DNA of 44,606 nucleotides, taken from the NCBI GenBank assembly GCA_009768935.1, contig WESA01000020.1, positions 1 to 44,606 on the forward strand, written 5' to 3'. This DNA comes from Rectinema subterraneum. GTDB taxonomy: Bacteria; Spirochaetota; Spirochaetia; Treponematales; Rectinemataceae. The stretch's first letter is position 1. The number at the start of each line of letters is the position of its first letter. Below the pieces are notes generated by a model that worked only from the letters and a program-made list of their open reading frames with translations, was not told the DNA's origin and made no database searches. Made by a program: the position numbers and the translations under genes. This document shows positions 38,194-44,606 of the stretch, piece after piece.

Positions 38194-40647
38194 TCAATCC
38201 ACATGGAAAAGCCTGAAAAATAGCCGCTTCGGGCAGTCAAGCATCGCCGTGAACACGAGTGAATAGGCGAGCGCAAGCGCTGTCTCTCTGGCTCCCAGCG
38301 CAGGGATGATAAAACCAAAAGCTCCCATGAGGAAAAAAATCGCCATCGTACTGCCCGTGCTCACCAAAAGAAGCGTGCCCGGCATCGAATCCCAGAAGCA
38401 TCGCCGCTCGCGCACAATGAGTACGCGGAACTGGCTTGTAAAAATCAACGTGAGCAGAACAAAGGTCTGCATATGCCCGAAATCGAGCCGAAGCAGGTCC
38501 TGGCCAATAAAAATGCCGCCAATTCCTTGCGCAGCAAGCAAAAGTCCGATTGCGAGCGAGGCAAGCGTGATATTCTTCACTTTCCACTGGTTTGGCGCCT
38601 GGGCATCCTTCGCGTTGTCCGTTGCAAGGGACATCGTCACAAAATCATTCGCGAACACGAGAAGGCTCATGTCCAGCATCGAAAGGATCATGTTCCTGAA
38701 CAGGAAAAAGCCGGCGACAAGCAGGCCCAGCACCTGCACGACCTTGGTGACCTTGTTGATGACCCAGGTGAGCATGCGCTGATACGTTCTTCTGCTGAGC
38801 CGGATCGCCTGGACAATGACACCCACGCCTTCCTGCGTGAGCACGACACTCGCGGAGGCTTTGGCGACATCTGCGGCATTGCTCACTGCAATCCCCATTT
38901 CGGCTTGTTTGAGCGCAGGGGCATCGTTGACGCCGTCGCCTGTCATGCCCACTATATAGCCGCTCTTTTGCAAAAGTTTGACAATGCGGTATTTGTCCTC
39001 GGGGAAAATCTCGGCAAAACCATCGATTTGCGCGACTTTGCGGGCCTGCGCGCCTTCATCCATGCCATCGAGTTCCTTGATGCTGATGATATTGGGGCCG
39101 ATGCCTGCCTGAACCGAAATTTCCCTGGCGATGGCGAGGCTGTCGCCCGTCAGCATGATCGGTTTGACATTGAGTGCACGCAGGTCGGCGATCATCGCAC
39201 GAGAATCGGAGCGGATGGGGTCGGCGAGCGCGAGGATGCCGATGAGTTCGGGCGGGCTCTCGGGTGCGGCGCCCTCACACGCGCGGGCTACCGCGATTGT
39301 CCGATACCCTTTTTGGGCAAAGAGCGCGACTTGTGCGTTGATGTCGCTCCTGGCGGATTCGCTGGTGGCCGAGCAGAGTTCGAGGATAATTGGTACGGCG
39401 CCTTTCAGCACATGGTAGCGAGAACCGGCGCATTCTATGACAGCCTCGGTGCGCCGCGTCGCCGGGCTGAACGGTGTAAAAGAAAGCTGAGCGCAGCCTT
39501 TTGTGGCAAGGCCGCGGGCGGCCGCCGCGTTCAGGATGGCGCTGTCGATCAGGTCCATGTTGTCCGCGCTCGAAGCAAGGGCGGCGATGCGCAATATGTC
39601 GTCCTCGCTGAAACCCGGCGACGCGGCGCTGCTGACGACACTCAACTTATTCTGCGTGATGGTTCCCGTCTTGTCGAAGCACACCACCGAAATCGAAGCC
39701 GCATCTTCGATCGCATCGAGGCGGGTGACGAGCGCTCCCTTTTCCGCCATCTGCGAGCCCGCGGCAGCCTGCACAATGGTGAGGACCGCTGGCAGCGCGA
39801 CAGGGACCGCACCGATCAGGAACGTCACGATGAAGGAAAGAATCATCAAGAATGGAATATGCAAGACCAGCGCATAAATTCCTACAGCAAAAGAAGATAC
39901 GATGCCGAGATACATCATGTATCTGACAATCGTGAGCATCACCTCTTCCTGGTGCGAAACCGGCTTGGCAATTTTGACGAGGCTGGCGGTCTTGCCGAAA
40001 AAAGTGTTGCCTCCGGTGTTCAGCACAAGGCAGGTGGCTTCACCCTGGCGCGCGATAGAGCTCGAGTACACGATGCTGTTTTCGCTCCGTTCCGCGGGCA
40101 GCGATTCTCCGGTCAGGGAGGATTCGTCCACCGAGAGATTGCCTCGCACGATTTTTACATCGGCCGGGACAATGTCGCCGAGCTTGACGAGGATAATGTC
40201 GCCGGGCACGAGCTCTATAGCATCGATAGTCTGCCAGTTCCTGTCGCGGAGCACGCGGGCGTTCACGGCAAGGCGCTTTTTCAGAAGCTCGAGCGCCTTT
40301 GAGGCATTTCGCTGGTGCATGAATCCAATCACGGCGTTGATCGAAAGAAGAAGAAAAATTATGACCGATTCGGTGACATGGCCCAGAAAAGCGGCGAGTA
40401 CAATGGCAATTTCCAGAAGCCAGGGCATTGGTCCCCAGTAGCGCGACAGATACTGCGCAAGTGGATGCGTTTTCTTTTCTTCGATGGCGTTGAGGCCGAG
40501 CCGGGCGAGGCGGGCTGAGGCTTCGGAGCTGGCAAGGCCGTCCACTGAAGCGTTCAGTTTTGCGAGGGTCTCTTCAAGCGAAAGGGTTTTGAACGCCTCG
40601 GTAGAGTCACTGAAGGCCCCGGTGGACGGTTGCACGGCCTGTGCCAT
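38194..40647 (-). CDS. P-type ATPase, plasma-membrane H+-ATPase type (P3A-like)
   Basis: This 817-residue pump has all P-type hallmarks: actuator loop TGES at 179-182, membrane motif PVALPAV at 282-288 and phosphorylation site DKTGTIT with Asp325. The ATP-binding core follows, with TGDS and hinge MTGDGVNDAPALKQAEMGIAV. The PxALPAV form and the short N-terminus match proton-pumping P3A ATPases of plants, fungi, archaea and some bacteria rather than metal or calcium pumps. It should export H+ or a related cation across the inner membrane. It follows the aldo/keto reductase gene by two bases and is probably co-transcribed. Confidence 0.9.
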   Translation of the reverse strand: MAQAVQPSTGAFSDSTEAFKTLSLEETLAKLNASVDGLASSEASARLARLGLNAIEEKKTHPLAQYLSRYWGPMPWLLEIAIVLAAFLGHVTESVIIFLLLSINAVIGFMHQRNASKALELLKKRLAVNARVLRDRNWQTIDAIELVPGDIILVKLGDIVPADVKIVRGNLSVDESSLTGESLPAERSENSIVYSSSIARQGEATCLVLNTGGNTFFGKTASLVKIAKPVSHQEEVMLTIVRYMMYLGIVSSFAVGIYALVLHIPFLMILSFIVTFLIGAVPVALPAVLTIVQAAAGSQMAEKGALVTRLDAIEDAASISVVCFDKTGTITQNKLSVVSSAASPGFSEDDILRIAALASSADNMDLIDSAILNAAAARGLATKGCAQLSFTPFSPATRRTEAVIECAGSRYHVLKGAVPIILELCSATSESARSDINAQVALFAQKGYRTIAVARACEGAAPESPPELIGILALADPIRSDSRAMIADLRALNVKPIMLTGDSLAIAREISVQAGIGPNIISIKELDGMDEGAQARKVAQIDGFAEIFPEDKYRIVKLLQKSGYIVGMTGDGVNDAPALKQAEMGIAVSNAADVAKASASVVLTQEGVGVIVQAIRLSRRTYQRMLTWVINKVTKVVQVLGLLVAGFFLFRNMILSMLDMSLLVFANDFVTMSLATDNAKDAQAPNQWKVKNITLASLAIGLLLAAQGIGGIFIGQDLLRLDFGHMQTFVLLTLIFTSQFRVLIVRERRCFWDSMPGTLLLVSTGSTMAIFFLMGAFGFIIPALGARETALALAYSLVFTAMLDCPKRLFFRLFHVD

Positions 40648-40649
40648 GG

Positions 40650-41633
40650 TCAGCTGCTCTTCTGTAGTATGGGCTCGAGCGCTTTGTCGATTTTTTGAAG
40701 GACATCCGGCGTGAGCTTGGGCAGGACATCGAGTGCGCCGAGGTTTTCCTCGAGCTGGGAGAGGCGGCTTGCGCCGGTGATGACGGTGCTCACGTTCGGG
40801 TTACGCGCAACCCAGGCGAGGGCGAGTTGGCTCATCGTGCAGCCAAGGGATTCGGCAATTGGGCGCAAATTCTCGATCGTCGCGATGACTTCATCGTGGT
40901 ACCAGCGCTCCTGCAGCCATTCATAGCCTGGCAAGGCAAAGCGGGAATCTTTGGGTATGCCGTTTTTGTATTTGCCCGACAGGAGGCCCGAGGCGAGCGG
41001 GCTGAATGTGGTCAGGCCGAGGCCGATGCCTTCGTAGAGGCGGGCGAATTCCTTTTCGACTTTGGTGCGGACAAGGAGGCTGTATTGAGGCTGTTCCATC
41101 TGTGGTTTGCGCAGGTTGCGCTTGTCGGCGATTTCCCATGCTTCGCGAATCTGTTCTGCTGACCATTCGCTTGTGCCCCAATAGAGCGCTTTGCCGGAGG
41201 AAACAATATCGTGCATCGCCCAGACTGTCTCTTCGATGGGCGTTTCGGGGTCAGGTCGATGGCAGAAAAGAAGATCGACGTACTTCATGTCGAGTCGCTC
41301 GAGGCTCCCCTCAATGCCTTCAAGAAGGTATTTGCGGTTGAGCGTGTTCTTTTCATTTGGGCCTTCGTTGATGCCCCAGAAGAGCTTGGTCGACACGAGG
41401 TACGAGCCACGCCTAAGCCCGAGTTTGCGGAAGGCCTGGCCCATGATGGTTTCCGATTTGCCGGCTGAATAGACTTCGGCGTTATCGAAAAAGTTGATGC
41501 CATGGTCGTAGGCGAACTTGATCATCTGCGTGGCGGCTTCGGTGTCTACCTGTGAGCCATAGGTGACCCACGATCCGAGCGATAATACTGAAACTTTGAT
41601 TCCTGCTGAACCCAATCGACGATAGAGCATCAT
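40650..41633 (-). CDS. Aldo/keto reductase (KCNAB/YghZ-like)
   Basis: This 327-residue TIM-barrel reductase has the catalytic tetrad residues in the usual places: [14 protein letters not shown] (Asp and Tyr), LVSTKLFWG (Lys) and [12 protein letters not shown] (His). NADPH-binding [21 protein letters not shown] and [16 protein letters not shown] follow. It resembles the voltage-gated potassium channel beta-subunit/YghZ group. Expected reaction is NADPH-dependent reduction of an aldehyde or ketone. MM at the start leaves 41633 or 41630 possible; a GGAG site precedes. It is the first gene ahead of the P-type ATPase. Confidence 0.9.
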   Translation of the reverse strand: MMLYRRLGSAGIKVSVLSLGSWVTYGSQVDTEAATQMIKFAYDHGINFFDNAEVYSAGKSETIMGQAFRKLGLRRGSYLVSTKLFWGINEGPNEKNTLNRKYLLEGIEGSLERLDMKYVDLLFCHRPDPETPIEETVWAMHDIVSSGKALYWGTSEWSAEQIREAWEIADKRNLRKPQMEQPQYSLLVRTKVEKEFARLYEGIGLGLTTFSPLASGLLSGKYKNGIPKDSRFALPGYEWLQERWYHDEVIATIENLRPIAESLGCTMSQLALAWVARNPNVSTVITGASRLSQLEENLGALDVLPKLTPDVLQKIDKALEPILQKSS

Positions 41634-41695
41634 GCGACTCCTTTTTTACAGTATTTCCGGGGGCGATTCTGCAAGATCCAAGCAGTCAAGCAGAA

Positions 41696-41724
41696 TTGAG
41701 CCCTTTATGAAAACATACTACACT
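41696..41724 (+). promoter_or_regulatory. Promoter of sbcDC
   Basis: TTGAGC (41696-41701), 17 bases and TACACT (41719-41724) form a sigma-70-like promoter that would start RNA near 41731, leaving a short leader before ATG 41749. This supports the shorter sbcD start. Confidence 0.5.
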
Positions 41725-41748
41725 GACGTGCGAAAGGGAAGGTTTGCA

Positions 41749-42993
41749 ATGGATGAACGTGCAGGAATATTCAAGATTCTCCATATATCGGACTTGCATC
41801 TCGGCAAGGGTCTGCGATCGCGCGATCTTGCTGAGGATCAGGCACATATTCTGAGCTCGATTGTCCGGGAGACAGCGAGACTGGCGCCTGACCTCGTGCT
41901 CATTGCGGGAGACATCTTCGACCGCAGCATTCCTTCGGAGAGCGCGCAGACCATGTTTGGGCGCTTTATGGCGGATTTGCGGCGGGCTCTGCCGTTTGAC
42001 GGGCGAATTCTTGTGATTCCGGGGAACCATGACTCGGCGCGGCGTGTCGCGTTTGCCGCGGAACTGTTCGAAGCGGTCGGCATTCATCTTGTGAGTAATG
42101 TGCGGCCGGCACCGGCGCTGGTTCTGGAAAAAGGGGGGAAGCGGGCGGCGGTGTGGGCGCTGCCATTTGTGACGCATGGAGCATTCCATGAATTCAGGCG
42201 CACCTGGCTCGATGCCGCTGATGAATTTCCAGAAACCGGGGCCGGGAGGATGGCGGATCACATGGCGAGCATCATTGCAAACCTCCGTCCCCATTTTGCC
42301 GAGTATGACGTGAATGTGCTCGCGGCCCATTGCTATGTCTGCGGAGCTGAACTGTCCGAATCGGACAGCGCATTCATCGGGGGGACAGAGGCGGTGCCCG
42401 CTTCTTTGTTCGAGCCTTTCGACTATGTGGCGCTTGGACACCTGCACCGCATGCAAGCTCTGTTCCCGCATATGTGGTACTCGGGCGCGCCTATGGCGAT
42501 GTCCTTCGGGGACGGAGGTTCGGACAAGAATTCAGATAAGGGCTTTTTGTGTGTCGAGATCGATGCAGCGAACGGACGTCTCACTGTTTCCCCTATCGCG
42601 CTCGAGCCCCTTCGCAAAATGAAGCGCGTGCGCGGCAGTTTTTCGGAATTGACAAAGGAGACGCCAGAGCCAGCCGATCAGGATTATATCGAAGTGGTTT
42701 TGACCGATACCGACCCTGTTTACAATGCCTTCAGCGAACTTGCCAAACGTTTTCCCAATCTTGCCGGCGTGCAGCAGGAAGCATTCCAGAAAATTGCTCT
42801 GGGAGGCGCCGGCGACAATTTGGGCCCGAGCGCACAATCTTGGCTCAGCCTCTCCCGGGAGCGCAATGTGCACGCAGCTGTGCTCGAAGATTTCCGGTCA
42901 TTTGCAAAATACATTCTCGATGAAGAACCCGCTGAGGAATTGGTTGCAGCATTCGAAGCATTGATCGCAGAGATGGCGGAGGAACGCGAATGA
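41749..42993 (+). CDS. sbcD: Exonuclease SbcD, Mre11-type nuclease subunit
   Basis: This 414-residue protein has calcineurin-like phosphoesterase motifs in order: ILHISDLHLGK (His12, Asp15, His17), LIAGDIFDRS, IPGNHDSARR, LAAHCYV and ALGHLHRMQ. It is the nuclease half of the SbcCD complex that opens hairpins and processes double-strand breaks. ATG 41749 is chosen over 41632 because GGAAGG precedes it and the promoter lies at 41696-41724. It overlaps sbcC by four bases (ATGA at 42990-42993), the usual arrangement. Confidence 0.93.
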   Translation: MDERAGIFKILHISDLHLGKGLRSRDLAEDQAHILSSIVRETARLAPDLVLIAGDIFDRSIPSESAQTMFGRFMADLRRALPFDGRILVIPGNHDSARRVAFAAELFEAVGIHLVSNVRPAPALVLEKGGKRAAVWALPFVTHGAFHEFRRTWLDAADEFPETGAGRMADHMASIIANLRPHFAEYDVNVLAAHCYVCGAELSESDSAFIGGTEAVPASLFEPFDYVALGHLHRMQALFPHMWYSGAPMAMSFGDGGSDKNSDKGFLCVEIDAANGRLTVSPIALEPLRKMKRVRGSFSELTKETPEPADQDYIEVVLTDTDPVYNAFSELAKRFPNLAGVQQEAFQKIALGGAGDNLGPSAQSWLSLSRERNVHAAVLEDFRSFAKYILDEEPAEELVAAFEALIAEMAEERE

Positions 42994-44606
42994 GACCAAT
43001 TCGACTGGCTTTTGAGCATTTCGGCCCATATGCCGAACGCCAGGATATCGATTTCAGCGCGCTTGAGGACTTCTTTCTCATCTACGGGAAAACGGGCTCT
43101 GGCAAGACTACTATTTTCGACGCCATAGCATACGCGCTCTACGGCGAAGCAATCGGGGGACGGAGCAATTTGGAGAGGGAATTCGCCTCCCGCTTTTCCT
43201 CTCAGGGCAGCAAGCCCTGGGTCGAGTTCGAGTTTTCTGCCTCATCAGCCCAATGGAAAGTGTACAGAAGCGTTCCTTATAAAAAGCAGAACCGCAAAGG
43301 GAAGGAAAGCGAAGCAGCAGCCGAGGCGGCGCTGTATCGAATGAATGAAGCCAGTAAAAGTTATGAGCTCGTTGCGGATCGCATCACTCCAGTAAATGAA
43401 GCGTTGCTTGACCTTTTGCGTCTGCGTGCGGATGAATTTTCGAAGATTGTGCTGCTGCCGCAAGGCGAATTCCAGGAATTTCTGGAGATGAAGACAAGCG
43501 ACCGGGCGGCTATTCTCGAAAAGCTGTTCGATGTAAGCATGTATGAAAAGGCTACGGAAATGGCGCGCAGGAAGGTTGACCTGCTCTCTTCTTCATTGAG
43601 CGCAAAAAACGACGAGCTCGAGCGGCTTGCATCTGAGTTGGGGTCAGACCCCTTGGCGCGAATTGCCGCAATGCGCAAAGCCTTCGAAGGTTTCATAGCA
43701 CAGATCGAAGAAACCAAGGAGAATGCCTCTCATCTTGATACCGAAATAGCTCAGATAAACGAGCGTATAGAGTTGTGGCAGGCTTTTATGTCTGCGCGGG
43801 CTGCCTTTATCGAGCTGGAGCATTCGAAACCCTCATTCAAAGCCAGAGCGGCATCGCTCGATGCGGCAAAAAATCTCGCAACTCTTGCAGGGCTCGCGCA
43901 AACCCTTCGCAGCCAGCATGAAGATTTTCTTGCAGTCCTGAAAGAAGCGCAGCGGGCAGGGACAGGGCTTGCAAAGTTGGAGAAAGCAAGGCTCGAGGTC
44001 GAGAGGGACAAGGAACGCTTGCCGGGGCTGAAAAACCGGCAGAACGAACTTCAGCGGACAGCGGCGTTGTATCAGCGCGCGCTCGACGCATGGCGTAGAA
44101 AAGAGGAAACAGCCCACAATCTCGACGAACTACAAAAAAGAATTAGCATTGCGCTTGATTCCTGCGTTGCTCGCGAACAAGAATTGGCTTTGACAAGAAA
44201 GCGCATATCGGAGTTTGAAGCGCTGCTCGCGAAGGAACCCGAAGCGCAAGCTCTCGCGCAGAACAATGCGGTAGCCATCGAGGCGCTCAAAAGGGCAGAG
44301 GGGCTGGCGAAGCAGTTGGAACATCTGAATTCGCAGCGCGCGCAAATCTTACGTGAAATTCAAACCACGGAAGATTTGCTCCTCACCGCCTCCCGAGACC
44401 TTGCATCCGCTGAGGAAGCCCGCTCTCGTCTGGAAGATGCATTTCGCCTCGCGCAGGCTGGAATACTCGCCGCAGCGCTCGAAGAAGGCGAACCCTGCCC
44501 CGTGTGTGGTTCACCTCATCATCCGCACCCGGCAAGCCTGCCTAACCACGCCCCCGATGAACAGACTGTTCGCCAAGCGCAGGATGCGGTCGAAACTCAA
44601 AAAGCC
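42990..44606 (+). CDS. sbcC: Exonuclease SbcC, Rad50-type ATPase subunit (3' part outside window)
   Basis: The frame stays open from ATG 42990 to the window edge (539 codons). Walker A GKTGSGKTT lies at about residues 33-41 after the typical FEHFGPYAERQDIDF start. VLLPQGEFQEFLEM is the Q-loop region. A long coiled coil rich in Glu, Lys and Ala follows. A zinc hook CPVCG begins at residue 503, where the coil should fold back. The returning coil, signature motif and Walker B are beyond the window. It partners SbcD in ATP-dependent DNA end and hairpin processing. Confidence 0.93.
   Translation, partial: MRPIRLAFEHFGPYAERQDIDFSALEDFFLIYGKTGSGKTTIFDAIAYALYGEAIGGRSNLEREFASRFSSQGSKPWVEFEFSASSAQWKVYRSVPYKKQNRKGKESEAAAEAALYRMNEASKSYELVADRITPVNEALLDLLRLRADEFSKIVLLPQGEFQEFLEMKTSDRAAILEKLFDVSMYEKATEMARRKVDLLSSSLSAKNDELERLASELGSDPLARIAAMRKAFEGFIAQIEETKENASHLDTEIAQINERIELWQAFMSARAAFIELEHSKPSFKARAASLDAAKNLATLAGLAQTLRSQHEDFLAVLKEAQRAGTGLAKLEKARLEVERDKERLPGLKNRQNELQRTAALYQRALDAWRRKEETAHNLDELQKRISIALDSCVAREQELALTRKRISEFEALLAKEPEAQALAQNNAVAIEALKRAEGLAKQLEHLNSQRAQILREIQTTEDLLLTASRDLASAEEARSRLEDAFRLAQAGILAAALEEGEPCPVCGSPHHPHPASLPNHAPDEQTVRQAQDAVETQKA

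Noticed and set aside
38473..40302. 609-residue plus-strand open frame
   Set aside because: Antisense to the P-type ATPase, which has every family motif. The His/Arg/Asp-rich antisense product looks like nothing known; a GC-rich shadow.

Overview
The window reads as chromosomal DNA of a diderm bacterium of moderate to fairly high GC content. A spirochaete is my best guess. I infer this from the mix of a large signal-peptide-bearing outer-membrane barrel protein, a BMP-type nucleoside ABC transporter, a response regulator with an N-terminal excisionase-like helix-turn-helix, and a DUF6305/DctM-like operon. No rRNA or marker gene proves it. Most genes are tightly packed, and ATGA start/stop overlaps recur throughout.

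Layout. 1-4.3 kb: the start of a serine hydrolase (cut by the window edge), a YkvI-like membrane transporter with a textbook promoter and a perfect palindromic operator, a metallo-beta-lactamase-fold hydrolase, then on the minus strand a methyltransferase and a thiamine-binding-type small protein. A frameshifted remnant of a DUF4143 ATPase lies upstream of the methyltransferase. 4.4-5.2 kb: a sirtuin. 5.25-10.32 kb: a probable relic island bounded by 52-bp direct repeats (50/52 identical). One repeat is the 3' half of an intact tRNA-Gly(CCC). Inside are a decayed restriction-modification cluster, a GNAT gene, an XRE-ImmA/IrrE regulator-protease with a divergent small gene, and no recognisable integrase. 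10.34-10.94 kb: five tandem 120-122-bp units rich in hairpins. They start inside the tRNA gene, carry intrinsic terminators at the junctions, and show compensatory base changes.

11-20.4 kb: zinc alcohol dehydrogenase plus macrodomain hydrolase (overlapping pair), a one-protein HTH/receiver regulator, Tex, a Phd/VapC-type toxin-antitoxin pair with palindromic operators, and a GNAT-MBL-outer-membrane-protein run. 20.5-28.1 kb: a coherent nucleoside uptake and salvage operon (binding protein, double ATPase, two permeases, amidohydrolase/deaminase, phosphorylase, GntR-family regulator). 28.1-31 kb: a translationally coupled trio on the minus strand (TPR protein, family 2 glycosyltransferase, acyltransferase), probably for a glycolipid.

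31-38 kb: C69 peptidase plus a DUF4230 protein, then gamma-glutamyltransferase, DUF6305, a DctM-like permease, a 47-residue membrane protein and an AstE/AspA-type metallohydrolase. Together these look like an exported-hydrolase and uptake module for acylated or gamma-glutamyl compounds. 38.2-41.6 kb: a plasma-membrane-type P-type ATPase and an aldo/keto reductase. 41.7 kb to the end: sbcD and the 5' part of sbcC. The least-explained structures are the tandem hairpin array beside tRNA-Gly and the 33.1-38.1 kb module.
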